Numbered from the stretch's first letter, positions 24,163 to 36,327 are shown. The stretch is DNA of 64,000 nucleotides from an uncultured Oscillospiraceae bacterium (GCA_947625285.1 CANQNS010000006.1:17317-81316); one strand, 5' to 3'. Numbers and translations: made by a program. The notes: generated by a model from the letters alone, not told the origin.

Positions 24163-25995
24163 ATGAAGAAGCTCATCGCACTGGCGCTCGCTGTGATCAT
24201 GGTCCTGGGACTGTCGGTCACCGCGTTCGCCGCTGATGGCGACGTCGTGCTGCCCCGGGAGGAGACTTTGTACTTCGCCGGCCAGCAGTGGGGCACCGTC
24301 AACAGCTGGAACCCCATCGGCACCAACCAGAACAACGCCATGGCTATCGCCGCCGGCGCCGGTCAGCGCGAGATCATGTTCGAGACGCTCTATATGTGGA
24401 ACGTGCTGGACGGCAAGCTGTACGGCCTGCTGGCTAACGACGACTACGCCTGGAACGACGACATGACCCAGCTGACCTTCACCATCAAGGACGCCGCCAA
24501 GTGGAACGACGGCTCCGACGTGACCGCCGCCGACGTGATCCGTACCTTCGACATCGGTGTGGAGATCGCCAACGGCACCGGCTCCAGCTACGGTCCCTTC
24601 ATCGAGTCCATCGAGGGCGAGGGCAAGAGCGTTACCATCAACGCCAAGCTCAATGACGACGGCCAGCCTGTCAACCCCCTGAAGGTCCTGGACTTCCTGG
24701 AGCTGGTCGTTATCGCCAAGGCTGACTGGATCGACCAGGTCTATGAGGCCTGCGGCGGCGACGCCACCGCCATCCTGAACGACGACGGTCTGGATGACGC
24801 CGGCGAGCTGGAAGTGCCCTACACCGGCCCCTACACCCGCTACTTCGACGACGACCAGAAGGTGGTCTTCATCCGCGACGACAACTACTGGGGCCAGGAC
24901 GCCTCCATGTGGGGCAAGCTGCCTGTTCCCAAGTACATCGCCCACACCATCTACGCCGACAACCCCGCCGGTGAGGTCGCTCTGAAAGAGGGCGAAGTGG
25001 ACGTGTGCCAGCAGTTCATCGGCAACGTGCAGAACCTGTGGCTGGAGGACGGCCTGCCCATCTCCACCTACTATGAAGAGGCTCCCTACGGCGTGTGCCT
25101 GACTATGCCCACCGCATGGTACAACATGAACATCCCCGTCATCGCTGAGAACCCCGCTCTGCGTAAGGCCATAGCCATGGCCGTTGACTATGACTCCATC
25201 ATCGCCAACGCCATGACTAACCAGTCCCCCTCCTTCGCAGACGTGCCCCGTTCTCTGATGAACCCCACCGACGGCGAGCAGGCCCTGTATGACCACGACG
25301 CCGTGGCCGACCTGCAGTGGGCCGGCAACGACATCGACGGCGCCAACGCCCTGCTGGACGACGCCGGCCTGGTGGACACCGACGGCGACGGCATCCGCGA
25401 GTACGACGGCGAGAAGATCTCCCTGAACGCCGTGTGCCCCAACGGCTGGACCGACTGGCAGGCCTCCATGGAGCAGGTCGCCGCGGCCGGCAAGGAGATC
25501 GGCGTTGAGATCACCACCCTCTATCCCGAGTACTCCATCTATCAGACCGTGTTCGTAGACCCCGATCAGACCGAGTACGCCATCTTCATGTGGTCCCCCG
25601 ACGCCTCCACTCCCTCCAACCCCTGGACCCGTGTGAACCAGTTCATGGGCATGGACTATGTGGGCATCCAGAACAACTGGTCCGGCAACTGGGGCCAGTA
25701 TGTGAACGAAGAGGCTGACGCGCTGATCAAGAAGATCCCCCTGACCACCGACGAGGCGGAGCTGAAGGATCTGTACACCCAGCTGACCGAGATCTATCTG
25801 ACCGAGGTCCCCAGCTTCTCGCTGATGTATCGTCCCAGCGTGTTCCACGCTGTGAACGAGTCCGTCTGGACCAACTATCCCTATGAGGGCCAGACCTTCA
25901 CCATGGCGGACGGCAGCGAAGTGCTCGTTCCCCCCGCCGACTGCACCGACGGCTTCGGCATTGCCGCGCTGTACAACCTTGAGCTGGTCGGCTGA
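24163..25995 (+). CDS. oligopeptide-type ABC binding protein, probably for oligosaccharides
   Basis: A 610-aa family 5 solute-binding protein (SBP_bac_5 fold: TFTIKDAAKWNDGSDVTAADV, later AIAMAVDY). Members of this family bind peptides, but many in saccharolytic anaerobes bind cello- or manno-oligosaccharides. Here the flanking glycosidases argue for a sugar. The signal peptide ends in AFA (residues 21-23) without a lipobox cysteine. The ATG follows AAGGAGG. A hairpin terminator after the gene would keep its level above that of the permeases. Confidence 0.9.
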   Translation: MKKLIALALAVIMVLGLSVTAFAADGDVVLPREETLYFAGQQWGTVNSWNPIGTNQNNAMAIAAGAGQREIMFETLYMWNVLDGKLYGLLANDDYAWNDDMTQLTFTIKDAAKWNDGSDVTAADVIRTFDIGVEIANGTGSSYGPFIESIEGEGKSVTINAKLNDDGQPVNPLKVLDFLELVVIAKADWIDQVYEACGGDATAILNDDGLDDAGELEVPYTGPYTRYFDDDQKVVFIRDDNYWGQDASMWGKLPVPKYIAHTIYADNPAGEVALKEGEVDVCQQFIGNVQNLWLEDGLPISTYYEEAPYGVCLTMPTAWYNMNIPVIAENPALRKAIAMAVDYDSIIANAMTNQSPSFADVPRSLMNPTDGEQALYDHDAVADLQWAGNDIDGANALLDDAGLVDTDGDGIREYDGEKISLNAVCPNGWTDWQASMEQVAAAGKEIGVEITTLYPEYSIYQTVFVDPDQTEYAIFMWSPDASTPSNPWTRVNQFMGMDYVGIQNNWSGNWGQYVNEEADALIKKIPLTTDEAELKDLYTQLTEIYLTEVPSFSLMYRPSVFHAVNESVWTNYPYEGQTFTMADGSEVLVPPADCTDGFGIAALYNLELVG

Positions 25996-26008
25996 TATGT
26001 AACTCCGG

Positions 26009-26047
26009 GCGGCCATGCTCTTTCTAAGGAGCATGGCCGCTTCTTTT
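26009..26047 (+). terminator. intra-operon terminator after binding protein
   Basis: Perfect 12-bp stem GCGGCCATGCTC / complement (26009-26040), loop TTTCTAAG, followed by TTCTTTT. Probably partial, since the permease genes follow in the same operon. Confidence 0.8.
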
Positions 26048-26081
26048 AAAGAGAGGAAATGAGAAAGGGGGAAATCGACCT

Positions 26082-27086
26082 GTGAAGGGTTACAGAAAGT
26101 ATTTCGGCAAAAAGATATTCTGGTTCATCCTCACCTTCATCGCGGCGGTGATCCTGAACTTCATCCTGCCCCGGCTCATGCCGGCGGACCCCGTGGCCGC
26201 CATCACCGGCCGTATCGCCGGCGGCAACACGGACGCCAAGGCGGTGGCGCAGATATATGAGCGTTACCAGGAAGAGTTCGGCACCAACCTGCCCATGGCC
26301 CAGCAGTTTCTGAAATTCTGCAAAAACGCCATCCACGGCAACTTTGGCCTTTCGTTCAGCCAGTATCCCCGCTCCGTCAGCGACATCATTGGCAGCGCCA
26401 TAGGCTGGACCATCGCCCTGCAACTGCCGGCCATCCTGGTGGGGTGGCTGCTGGGCAACCTCTTGGGGGCCCTGGCGGCCTACATCCGCAAGGGCTTTGA
26501 CAAGGTCCTGCTGCCCGTATCGCTGTTTCTCAGCAACGTGCCAGCTTTCGGCATGGCGGTGGTGCTGCTGGTGATCTTCGGCGTGTATCTGAAGGTCGCG
26601 CCCACCGCGGGAGGCTACGCCTTCGACATGATACCCCACCTGAGCTGGGACTTCGTAAAGTCCGTCATTTCCCACTACCAGCTCCCGTTCTGGTCCATCG
26701 TGCTGGTCTCCATCGGCGGCCAGGCGGTGGGCATGCGGTCCATGTCCATCTACGAGCTGAACGCGGACTACGTGAAATACTCCCGCTTCCTGGGCATCAA
26801 GGACCGGAAGATCGTGGGCTATGTGTTCCGTAACGCCATGCTCCCCCAGGTCACGGGCCTGGCTCTGAGCATCGGCACCATGGTGGGCGGCGCCCTGGTG
26901 GCGGAGATCATCTTCTCCTATCCGGGTCTGGGCAGCACCATGTATTCGGCCGTCACGGCGGCGGACTATCCGCTGATCTCGGCCACGACCCTCATCATCA
27001 CCATCATGGTGCTGATCGTCACGTTCCTGTTGGATATCATCTACGGCTTCATTGACCCCCGGGTCAAGGCGGCCCAGTTTGAATAA
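26082..27086 (+). CDS. ABC permease, DppB/OppB type
   Basis: A 334-aa inner-membrane permease with six hydrophobic helices; the N-terminal [15 protein letters not shown] and the C-terminal [16 protein letters not shown] are standard for DppB/OppB. The start is a GTG at 26082, after GAAAGGGGG. It forms the membrane pore with the following DppC-type permease. Confidence 0.93.
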   Translation: MKGYRKYFGKKIFWFILTFIAAVILNFILPRLMPADPVAAITGRIAGGNTDAKAVAQIYERYQEEFGTNLPMAQQFLKFCKNAIHGNFGLSFSQYPRSVSDIIGSAIGWTIALQLPAILVGWLLGNLLGALAAYIRKGFDKVLLPVSLFLSNVPAFGMAVVLLVIFGVYLKVAPTAGGYAFDMIPHLSWDFVKSVISHYQLPFWSIVLVSIGGQAVGMRSMSIYELNADYVKYSRFLGIKDRKIVGYVFRNAMLPQVTGLALSIGTMVGGALVAEIIFSYPGLGSTMYSAVTAADYPLISATTLIITIMVLIVTFLLDIIYGFIDPRVKAAQFE

Positions 27087-27100
27087 GAGGGGGGAGCGAC

Positions 27101-28348
<1,248 letters not shown>

Positions 28349-28358
28349 GGAGGCTGCC

Positions 28359-29366
28359 ATGGGAAAAGTTATGTTGGAGGTCAAGAACCTCAAGACCAAG
28401 TATGTCACCCGCTTCCATGAGGATGTGTACGCGGTGGACGGGGTCTCCTTTTCCATTGAGGAGGGCAAGAGCCTGGGCATCGCCGGCGAGTCCGGCTGCG
28501 GCAAGTCCACCCTGGCCCTGTCCATGATGGGCTATTACTTCCCGCCCCTGCACTACATGAGCGGCGACATCATCATCGACGGCAAGAACATATCCGGCAT
28601 GGACCCGGACACGGTCCGCAAGACCATCCTGGGCAGCGAGATCGCCTATATCCCCCAGGCGGCCATGAACGCCCTGAACCCCACCCAGAAGATCATCCGT
28701 TTTCTGGAGGACGTGATCCACGCCCACGACCCCAAAAAGTCCAAAAAGGAGATCCGGGAGATGGCGGAGGCCCGCTTCACCGAGGTGGGTCTGCCCCTGG
28801 ACGCCCTTGACAAGCACGCGGTGGAGCTGTCCGGCGGCATGAAGCAGCGGACGGTCATCGCCGTCAGCACCATTTTGAACCCCAAGGTGCTCATCGCTGA
28901 CGAGCCCTCCTCCGCCCTGGACGTGACAAGCCAGAAGCTGGTCATCAAGATGATGCGGGAGCTGATGGAAAAAGGCCACGTCAAGAGCATGCTGTTCATC
29001 ACCCATGAGCTGCCGCTGCTGTACAACGTGACCGACGACATCATGGTAATGTACGCCGGCCAGATTGTGGAGAAGGGCACCGCCAAGGAGATGGTGTTCG
29101 ACCCGATCCACCCCTATTCCCACGGCCTGATGGGCTCCATCCTGGTGCCCGAGGAGGGGACACGCGGCCAGAAGCTGGGGGCCATCCCCGGCGCGCCCCC
29201 CAACCTGAAAAAGCCCCCCGATGGCTGCCGCTTCGCGGAGCGGTGCAAGTACGCCTGCCCGGAGTGCTTCTATTCCTCCATCCCCGAGCGGCCTTTCGGA
29301 GAGGGGCGTATGTACCGCTGCCTGAAAGAGATCGACGAGCTGAAGGAGGTGTACAGCCATGAGTGA
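28359..29366 (+). CDS. ABC ATPase, DppD/OppD type
   Basis: A 335-aa ATP-binding subunit: Walker [10 protein letters not shown], signature LSGGMKQR, Walker [13 protein letters not shown]. It ends with the oligopeptide-transporter tail, which carries four cysteines ([14 protein letters not shown]) like those of related subunits that bind an iron-sulfur cluster. It powers import together with the next gene, which it overlaps by 8 bases. The ATG follows AAGGAGG. Confidence 0.95.
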   Translation: MGKVMLEVKNLKTKYVTRFHEDVYAVDGVSFSIEEGKSLGIAGESGCGKSTLALSMMGYYFPPLHYMSGDIIIDGKNISGMDPDTVRKTILGSEIAYIPQAAMNALNPTQKIIRFLEDVIHAHDPKKSKKEIREMAEARFTEVGLPLDALDKHAVELSGGMKQRTVIAVSTILNPKVLIADEPSSALDVTSQKLVIKMMRELMEKGHVKSMLFITHELPLLYNVTDDIMVMYAGQIVEKGTAKEMVFDPIHPYSHGLMGSILVPEEGTRGQKLGAIPGAPPNLKKPPDGCRFAERCKYACPECFYSSIPERPFGEGRMYRCLKEIDELKEVYSHE

Positions 29367-30216
29367 AGCCGTTCGTGAGCAGAAGGATTTCACCAACGCG
29401 CCGCTGTGCCTGTCCGGCAAGGGCGTGACTAAGGTGTTCGGCTTCGGAGACAAGCGCACCGTGGCCGTGGACCATGTGGACTTCGAGTTCCATGAGGGCG
29501 AGTTCGTGTCCATCGTGGGCGAGTCCGGCTCCGGCAAGACCACCCTTTCCAAGATGCTGCTGGGCCTGTCCAACGCCACGGAGGGGGAGATCTATTTCCA
29601 GGGCAAGCTGCGGGACATCTCCAACGGACACAAGAAAAAGGAGTACTGGAAGGGCATCCAGGCCATATTCCAGGACCCGTTCTCCTCCTTCAACACCTTC
29701 CAGAAGATCGACACCGTGCTGCTGGACTGCATCAATATGCGGGGCGGCAAGAACCTGTCCAAAGAGGAAAAGACCAAGCTGATGACGGAGGCCTGCAACT
29801 TCGTGAACCTGAAGTTCGCGGAGCTTACCAACAAGTACCCCTTTGAGCTGTCCGGCGGCCAGATGCAGCGGCTCATGATCGCCCGCATCTTCCTTTTGAA
29901 GCCCAAGATCCTGCTGGCCGACGAGCCCACCTCCATGGTGGACGCCTGCTCCCGGGCAACGATCCTGGATATGCTGCTGAACCTCCGGGACGAGACCGGC
30001 ATGACCGTCATCTTCATCACACACGACATCGGCCTGGCCTACTATATCTCCGACAGCGTGTATATCATGGAGCACGGCAAGTTCGTGGAGTACGGCAAGG
30101 CGGACGAGGTCATTTTGCATCCCCAGGCCGCGTATACCAAGCGGCTCATCAGCGACGTGCCCAAGATCCATGAGGAGTGGGACCTGTCCACCGTGGATCT
30201 GAAGGCGGACGCATAA
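29359..30216 (+). CDS. ABC ATPase, DppF/OppF type
   Basis: A 285-aa second ATPase subunit: Walker [10 protein letters not shown], signature LSGGQMQR, Walker [13 protein letters not shown]. It is shorter than many DppF proteins (about 310-330 aa) because the C-terminal cysteine tail is missing. It completes the five-gene importer (24163-30216). Confidence 0.94.
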   Translation: MSEAVREQKDFTNAPLCLSGKGVTKVFGFGDKRTVAVDHVDFEFHEGEFVSIVGESGSGKTTLSKMLLGLSNATEGEIYFQGKLRDISNGHKKKEYWKGIQAIFQDPFSSFNTFQKIDTVLLDCINMRGGKNLSKEEKTKLMTEACNFVNLKFAELTNKYPFELSGGQMQRLMIARIFLLKPKILLADEPTSMVDACSRATILDMLLNLRDETGMTVIFITHDIGLAYYISDSVYIMEHGKFVEYGKADEVILHPQAAYTKRLISDVPKIHEEWDLSTVDLKADA

Positions 30217-30234
30217 GAACAAGGAGCCAAAGAA

Positions 30235-32490
30235 ATGGATATCAAAGCGTTGATCGTACAGATGACGCTGGAGGAAAAGGCCGGACTCTGCTCCGGCCTG
30301 GACTTCTGGCATACCAAACCCGTGGAGCGGCTGGGGGTGCCCTCCGTCATGGTGTCCGACGGCCCCCACGGCCTGCGTAAGCAGGACGAGCAGGCGGACC
30401 ACCTGGGCCTGAACGAGAGCATTCCGGCCGTGTGTATGCCCGCCGCCTGCGCCACCGCCGCGTCCTTTGACCGGGACCTGATCCAGTGGATGGGCCAGTC
30501 CATCGGCGCAAGCTGCCAGCATGAGAGACTGAGCGTGGTGCTGGGCCCGGCGGTGAACATCAAGCGTTCCCCCCTGTGCGGGCGGAACTTCGAGTATCTG
30601 TCCGAGGACCCCTACCTGGCGGGAGAGATGGCGGCGGCCTACATCAACGGCGTCCAGAGCCAGAACGTGGGCACCTCCATCAAGCACTTCGCCGCCAACA
30701 ACCAGGAGCACCGGCGCATGAGCTCCAGCTCCGACGTGGACGAACGGACACTGCGGGAGATCTATTTCCCCGCCTTCGAGACCGCCGTGAAGAAGGCCCA
30801 GCCCTGGACCGTCATGTGCTCCTACAACAAGATCAACGGCGTGTATGCCTCCCAGAACCACTGGCTGCTGACGGACGTGCTGCGAAAGGAGTGGGGCTTC
30901 CAGGGCTATGTGATGAGCGACTGGGGCGCGGTCAGCGACCGGGTCCCCGGCCTGGCCGCGGGCCTGGATCTGGAGATGCCCTCCTCCGGCGGCGTGAACG
31001 ACAAAAAGATCGTTGAGGCCGTTCGGTCCGGCGAGCTGGACGAGGCGGTGCTGGACCAGGCCGTGGAGCGGATACTTACCATCAACTACCGGTATCTGGA
31101 AAACGCCCGGCCCGACACCCGCTGGGACAAGGAGGCGGACCATCTGCTGGCGGCGGAGATCGCCGGCCAGTGCATGGTGCTTTTGAAAAACGAGGGCGTG
31201 CTGCCTCTCAGCGAGAAGGACGACGTGGCGTTCATCGGTGAGTTCGCCAAAAAGCCCCGGTACCAGGGCGGCGGCTCCAGCCACATCAACTCCTTCAGGA
31301 CCACCTCCGCCCTGGAGGCGGCCCAGGGCCTGAAAGTCACCTATGCCCAGGGCTACGACGTGGCGGCGGACGCGGCCACCGATGAGATGATCGCCCAGGC
31401 GGTGGCGGCCGCCAGAGCCGCCAAGACGGCGGTGGTGTTCGCGGGCCTGCCCGACGCCTACGAGTCCGAGGGCTACGACCGGACCCATATGTCCCTGCCC
31501 GCCTGCCAGAACAAGCTCATCGAGGCGGTGGCGGCGGCCAACCCCAACACGGTGGTGGTGCTGCACAACGGCTCCCCCGTGGAGATGCCCTGGGTGGACA
31601 AGGTGAAGGGCGTGCTGGAGGCCTATCTGGGCGGCCAGGCCGTGGGCCTTGCCACGGTCCGCATCCTCTACGGTCAGGTGGACCCCTCCGGGCGCCTGGC
31701 GGAGAGCTTCCCGGTGAAGCTGTCCGACAACCCCTCTTACCTCTACTACGGCGGCGAGGGGGATCGGACCGAGTACCGGGAGGGCGTGTTCGTGGGCTAT
31801 CGGTACTACGACAAAAAGCAGATGCCGGTGCTGTTCCCCTTCGGTCACGGCCTTTCCTACACCACCTTTGCCTATTCCGACCTGCGCCTGAGCGCGGACC
31901 ACATCACCGACCGGGACACGCTGACCGTCACCGTCAAAGCCGCCAACACCGGCAGCCGCCACGGCAAGACCGTGGTGCAGCTGTATGTGGGCGACGTGGA
32001 GAGTTCTGTGGTGCGGCCCGTGCGGGAGCTGAAAGGCTTCGAGAAGGTGGAGCTGGCCCCGGGGGAGAGCAAGGACGTGACCTTCACGCTGGATAAGCGG
32101 TCCTTCGCCTACTGGAACGAGCAGCTTCACGACTGGTATGTGGAGACCGGCGATTTCACCATCGAGATCGGCCAGTCCTCCCGGGCCATCGACGTGGCCG
32201 CCACGGTCCATGTGACGGGCACGGTGAAGTGCAAAAAGCACTACACCAAGGACAGCATCTTCCTGGACATCCTGTCCGACCCGGCCGCCGCCCAGGTGGT
32301 GAAGCCCCTGACGGACGGCATCAGCCAGATGTTCGGCGGCGGCGGCAGCGACGGCGACGCCGCCATCACCGACGACATGGGCGCGGCCATGGTCAAGTAT
32401 ATGCCCTTGCGGAACGTGGTCAGCTTCAGCGGCGGCCAGGTCAGCGAGGATATGCTGAACGCCATGCTGAATGCCCTGAACAGTTTGTAA
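30235..32490 (+). CDS. GH3 beta-glucosidase with C-terminal helical module
   Basis: A 751-aa cytoplasmic enzyme in normal GH3 order: TIM barrel with SDGPHGLR, PLCGRNFEYLSEDP, KHFAANN and the nucleophile Asp229 (VMSDWG); alpha/beta sandwich with the acid/base loop YESEGYDR; fibronectin-III-like domain after FGHGLSYTTF. Residues 669-751 (from YTKDS to the end) are an extra, predicted helical tail. The GH2 enzyme at 59404-61677 carries a similar tail. It is the first enzyme gene after the importer (18 bases after the ATPase stop), so it probably cleaves imported beta-gluco-oligosaccharides. Confidence 0.94.
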   Translation: MDIKALIVQMTLEEKAGLCSGLDFWHTKPVERLGVPSVMVSDGPHGLRKQDEQADHLGLNESIPAVCMPAACATAASFDRDLIQWMGQSIGASCQHERLSVVLGPAVNIKRSPLCGRNFEYLSEDPYLAGEMAAAYINGVQSQNVGTSIKHFAANNQEHRRMSSSSDVDERTLREIYFPAFETAVKKAQPWTVMCSYNKINGVYASQNHWLLTDVLRKEWGFQGYVMSDWGAVSDRVPGLAAGLDLEMPSSGGVNDKKIVEAVRSGELDEAVLDQAVERILTINYRYLENARPDTRWDKEADHLLAAEIAGQCMVLLKNEGVLPLSEKDDVAFIGEFAKKPRYQGGGSSHINSFRTTSALEAAQGLKVTYAQGYDVAADAATDEMIAQAVAAARAAKTAVVFAGLPDAYESEGYDRTHMSLPACQNKLIEAVAAANPNTVVVLHNGSPVEMPWVDKVKGVLEAYLGGQAVGLATVRILYGQVDPSGRLAESFPVKLSDNPSYLYYGGEGDRTEYREGVFVGYRYYDKKQMPVLFPFGHGLSYTTFAYSDLRLSADHITDRDTLTVTVKAANTGSRHGKTVVQLYVGDVESSVVRPVRELKGFEKVELAPGESKDVTFTLDKRSFAYWNEQLHDWYVETGDFTIEIGQSSRAIDVAATVHVTGTVKCKKHYTKDSIFLDILSDPAAAQVVKPLTDGISQMFGGGGSDGDAAITDDMGAAMVKYMPLRNVVSFSGGQVSEDMLNAMLNALNSL

Positions 32491-32501
32491 ACCGTATGGA
32501 G

Positions 32502-32536
32502 CGGGAGGGTCCCGACCGGGCCCTCCCGTATTTTTT
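32502..32536 (+). terminator. hairpin between GH3 and GH94 genes
   Basis: Stem CGGGAGGG / CCCTCCCG (32502-32509 with 32521-32528), extended inward by C-G pairs, then TATTTTTT. It sits within the operon and may be a partial terminator. Confidence 0.75.
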
Positions 32537-32560
32537 CAAGTGTGACAAGGAGGGACCGGC

Positions 32561-34981
32561 TTGCGATACGGACACTTTGACGATGAAAAGCGGGAGTACG
32601 TCATCGAGACCCCCGCCACGCCCCTGCCCTGGATCAATTACCTGGGCAGCGAGGCGTTCTTTTCCCTGATCAGCAACACCGCCGGAGGCTACTGCTTCTA
32701 CCGGGACGCCAAGCTCCAGCGGCTGGTGCGCTACCGCTACAACAACGTGCCGGCGGATATCGGGGGCCGGTTTTTCTACATAAAGGAGGCGGGAAAGCCC
32801 GCCTGGAGCCCCACGTTCCACCCGGCGGACCAGCCCCTGGACGCCTACCGCTGCCGCCACGGGCTGGGGTACACGGTCTTTGAGACGGCCAGGGACGGCC
32901 TGGCGGCGGAGCTCACGTTCCTGGTCCCTTTGGGTGAAAACTGCGAGCTCCAGCGGGTGCGGCTCAAAAATACCTCCGGGGAGAAAAAGACCTTCCGCTT
33001 CACCGCCGCGGTGGAGTGGTGCCTCTGGAACGCGGTGGACGATTCCACCAACTTCCAGCGGAACCTGAACATCGGAGAGGTGGAGGCGGAGGGCAGCGTC
33101 CTGTACCACAAGACCGAGTACCGGGAGCGGCGGGACCACTACGCCTGGTACGGCGTCAACGCGCCTCTGGCGGGCTTCGACACGGACCGGGACGTGTTTC
33201 TGGGCCAGTTCGGCAGCTTTGCCGATCCCCAGGCCGTCCGGGAGGGCCGGACCGCCGACGCCATCGCCCACGGAGGCGCGCCTATGGCGGGCCTGGCCCT
33301 GGACGCGGCCCTGGCGCCGGGAGAGGAGATCGTTTGGGTGTTCGTGCTGGGCTACGGCCAGAACCCGCGGGACAAAAAATTCCTGGCCCCCGGCGTCATC
33401 CGCAAGGATACCGCCAAACGGGTGATGGAAAAATTTTCAAATGAAAAGGCCGTGGACGAAGCCCTGGCGGAGCTGGCCGCCCACTGGGAGGGCCTGCTGG
33501 GCCGGTACACCCTCCAGAGCGGGGACGAGAAGCTGGACAGGATGGTGAACATCTGGCACCAGTACCAGTGCATGATAACCTTCAACATGAGCCGGTCCGC
33601 CTCCTATTTTGAGAGCGGCACAGGCCGGGGCATGGGCTTTCGGGACAGCTGCCAGGACCTGCTGGGCTTCGTGCATATGGCCCGGGGCCGGGCCAGGGAG
33701 CGCATCATCGACATCGCCTCCGTCCAGTGGGCGGACGGCAGCACCTACCACCAGTACCAGCCCCTCACCAAGCGGGGCAACAACGACGTGGGCAGCGGCT
33801 TCAACGACGACCCTCTCTGGCTGGTGGCCTGCACCTACGCCTATATCAGCGAGACAGGGGACTGGTCCATCCTGGACCACCCCACCCCCTTTGACAACGT
33901 GCCCGGCAGCGAGGAGCCCCTGATGGAGCATCTGCGCCGCAGCGTGAACTTCACCTTCACCCACAGAGGGCCCCACGGGCTGCCGCTGATCGGCCGGGCG
34001 GACTGGAACGACTGTCTGAACCTGAACTGCTTTTCCGAGGAGCCGGGAGAGAGCTTCCAGACCACGGGCCCCTCGGAGGGGCCGGTGGCGGAGTCGGTGT
34101 TCATCGGCGGCATGGCGGCGCTGTACGGAGGCCAGTACGCCCAGCTCTGCCGGATGCGGGGTCTTGAAGAGGAGGCCCAGGCGGTGGAGCGGAACGTGGC
34201 GGAGATGGACGAGGCCGTCCGGACCGCCGGCTGGGACGGGGACTGGTTCCTCCGGGCCTACGACGCCTTCTCCCGGCCTGTGGGCAGCCATACCTGCCCG
34301 GAGGGGCAGATCTACATCGAGCCCCAGGGCATGTGCGTCATGGCGGGCATAGGCGTGGCCGACGGCAAGGCGGCGCGGGCGTTGGACTCGGTCCGGGAAA
34401 AGCTGCTGGGAAAATACGGCGTGGAGCTTGTCGCGCCCTGCTATACGGTGTATCATAAGGAGCTGGGGGAGATCGCCAGCTATCCGCCGGGGTACAAGGA
34501 GAACGGCTCCGTCTTTTGCCACAACAACCCCTGGATCGTCATTGCGGAGACCGTGCTGGGCCGGGGCGATAACGCCTTCGACGTCTATAAGCGCACCTGC
34601 CCGGCCTACCTGGAGGACGAGAGCGATATCCGCCGGACGGAGCCCTATGTGTACGCCCAGACCGTGGCGGCCCGTGCCTCCTTCCAGGAGGGCGCGGCCC
34701 GCAACAGCTGGCTCACCGGCGCGGCGGCCTGGTCCTTCGTCAGCGTCAGCCAGTACATCCTGGGGGTGAAGCCCAGCCCCGCCGGGCTGCGGGTGGAGCC
34801 CTGCCTGCCCGGAGAGCTGGACCAGTACACGGTCCGCCGCCGGTACCGGGACGCGCTGTATGTGATCCACGTCCGCCGGACCGGGAAGCGGTCCATGACC
34901 GTGGACGGAGAGCCGGCGGAGGGGACCCTGATCCCCATCCGGCCGGGCAAGACCGAATATCATGTTGAGGTGACAGTATGA
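32561..34981 (+). CDS. GH94 cellobiose phosphorylase
   Basis: An 806-aa cytoplasmic enzyme, normal length for the family. It phosphorolyses cellobiose to glucose-1-phosphate and glucose. The TTG start at 32561 follows AAGGAGGG and gives the N-terminus RYGHFDDEKREYVI, which is the family consensus. The catalytic Asp lies in RADWNDCLN (residues 479-487), and GFRDSCQDLLG and VFCHNNPWI are further conserved blocks. It overlaps the GH1 gene by four bases (ATGA). A related activity on other beta-1,4 disaccharides cannot be excluded. Confidence 0.93.
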   Translation: MRYGHFDDEKREYVIETPATPLPWINYLGSEAFFSLISNTAGGYCFYRDAKLQRLVRYRYNNVPADIGGRFFYIKEAGKPAWSPTFHPADQPLDAYRCRHGLGYTVFETARDGLAAELTFLVPLGENCELQRVRLKNTSGEKKTFRFTAAVEWCLWNAVDDSTNFQRNLNIGEVEAEGSVLYHKTEYRERRDHYAWYGVNAPLAGFDTDRDVFLGQFGSFADPQAVREGRTADAIAHGGAPMAGLALDAALAPGEEIVWVFVLGYGQNPRDKKFLAPGVIRKDTAKRVMEKFSNEKAVDEALAELAAHWEGLLGRYTLQSGDEKLDRMVNIWHQYQCMITFNMSRSASYFESGTGRGMGFRDSCQDLLGFVHMARGRARERIIDIASVQWADGSTYHQYQPLTKRGNNDVGSGFNDDPLWLVACTYAYISETGDWSILDHPTPFDNVPGSEEPLMEHLRRSVNFTFTHRGPHGLPLIGRADWNDCLNLNCFSEEPGESFQTTGPSEGPVAESVFIGGMAALYGGQYAQLCRMRGLEEEAQAVERNVAEMDEAVRTAGWDGDWFLRAYDAFSRPVGSHTCPEGQIYIEPQGMCVMAGIGVADGKAARALDSVREKLLGKYGVELVAPCYTVYHKELGEIASYPPGYKENGSVFCHNNPWIVIAETVLGRGDNAFDVYKRTCPAYLEDESDIRRTEPYVYAQTVAARASFQEGAARNSWLTGAAAWSFVSVSQYILGVKPSPAGLRVEPCLPGELDQYTVRRRYRDALYVIHVRRTGKRSMTVDGEPAEGTLIPIRPGKTEYHVEVTV

Positions 34982-36327
34982 GCAGATTTCCAAAGGATTT
35001 TCTCTGGGGCGTGGCCTGCGCCTCCTATCAGTGCGAGGGGGGCTGGGACGCCGACGGCAAGGGGCCCAATATCTGGGACGATTTCTGTCATGACCGGGCC
35101 GGCGGCCACATCAAAAACGGCGACACCGGCGACGTGGCCTGCGACAGCTACCACCGTTTCCGGGAGGACGTGGCCTTGATGAAGGCCCACAACATCCGGG
35201 CCTACCGCTTTTCCGTAAGCTGGGCGCGGGTGATTCCCGACGGGGACGGGGCCGTGAACGAGGCGGGTTTGGCGTTTTACAGCCAGTTGGTGGATGAGCT
35301 TCTTGCAAGCGGCATCGAGCCGCTGGTGACCCTTTACCACTGGGACCTGCCCAGCGCGCTGCAGGATAAGGGCGGCTGGCTCAACCGGGACATCGCGGAC
35401 GCCTTCGGCCGGTACGCGGGGGTCCTGGCGGAGCGGTTCCAAGGCCGGGTCACCAAGTACATGACCCTGAACGAGCCCCAGTGCGCCGCCCGGCTGGGCT
35501 ACGGCATAGGGGAGCACGCCCCGGGGCTGAAGATGAGCGAGGAGAAGGTGGCGCAGGTGTTCCACAATCTGTGCCTGGCCCACTCTGCCGCCTACCGGGC
35601 CATCAAGGCCGCCGCCGGGCCGGAGGCGCAGGTGGGCGTGGCCTCCTGCGGGGACCTATATTACCCCCAGAACGATACCCCGGCCTGCCGGGAGGCGGCC
35701 TATCGGGCCACCTTCGACCTGAGCCGGGCCGACTGGGCCTTTACCTTCAACATCTTCCTGGACAGCGTGTGTCTCAGAAAATACGACGACACCGCCCCGG
35801 CGTGCGTGAAGCGGTTCGCCGCCACCGTGGACCCGGCGGACTGGGCGCTCATGGAAAAGCCGGACTTCATCGGCGTGAACGTGTATAACGGCCACGCGGT
35901 GGACGAGACCGGGGCCAATGTGGACCGATACCCCGGCTTTCCCCTGACCGGCTGCAAGTGGCCGGTGACGCCGGAGGTCATGCGCTACGGCCCCGCCAAC
36001 ATCGCCCGGCGATACGGGCTTCCGGTTTACATAACGGAGAACGGCCAGTCCTGCAACGACCGCGTCCATCTGGACGGCCAGGTCCACGACCCGGAGAGGA
36101 TCGACTTTCTGCACCGGTATCTGCTGGAGCTGTCCAAGGCCGTGGAGGAGGGACTGGACCTGCGGGGGTATATGCAGTGGAGCTTTTTGGATAACTTCGA
36201 GTGGAGCCAGGGCTACGGCGAGCGGTTCGGCATCGTGTTCGTGGACTACCGGACCGGGGAGCGCATCCCCAAGGACTCCGCAAAATGGTACGCCCACGTC
36301 ATCGAGACGAATGGCGAATGTCTGTAA
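34978..36327 (+). CDS. GH1 beta-glucosidase
   Basis: A 449-aa cytoplasmic retaining beta-glucosidase. FLWGVACASYQCEGG at the N-terminus, acid/base Glu166 in TLNEPQ, nucleophile Glu354 in YITENG, and the aglycone-side FLDNFEWSQGYGERFG are all standard. There is no phospho-site signature expected for a 6-phospho-beta-glucosidase, and uptake here is by ABC import, so unphosphorylated substrates are likely. It overlaps the GH94 gene by 4 bases and precedes the D-lyxose isomerase by 18. Confidence 0.95.
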   Translation: MSRFPKDFLWGVACASYQCEGGWDADGKGPNIWDDFCHDRAGGHIKNGDTGDVACDSYHRFREDVALMKAHNIRAYRFSVSWARVIPDGDGAVNEAGLAFYSQLVDELLASGIEPLVTLYHWDLPSALQDKGGWLNRDIADAFGRYAGVLAERFQGRVTKYMTLNEPQCAARLGYGIGEHAPGLKMSEEKVAQVFHNLCLAHSAAYRAIKAAAGPEAQVGVASCGDLYYPQNDTPACREAAYRATFDLSRADWAFTFNIFLDSVCLRKYDDTAPACVKRFAATVDPADWALMEKPDFIGVNVYNGHAVDETGANVDRYPGFPLTGCKWPVTPEVMRYGPANIARRYGLPVYITENGQSCNDRVHLDGQVHDPERIDFLHRYLLELSKAVEEGLDLRGYMQWSFLDNFEWSQGYGERFGIVFVDYRTGERIPKDSAKWYAHVIETNGECL

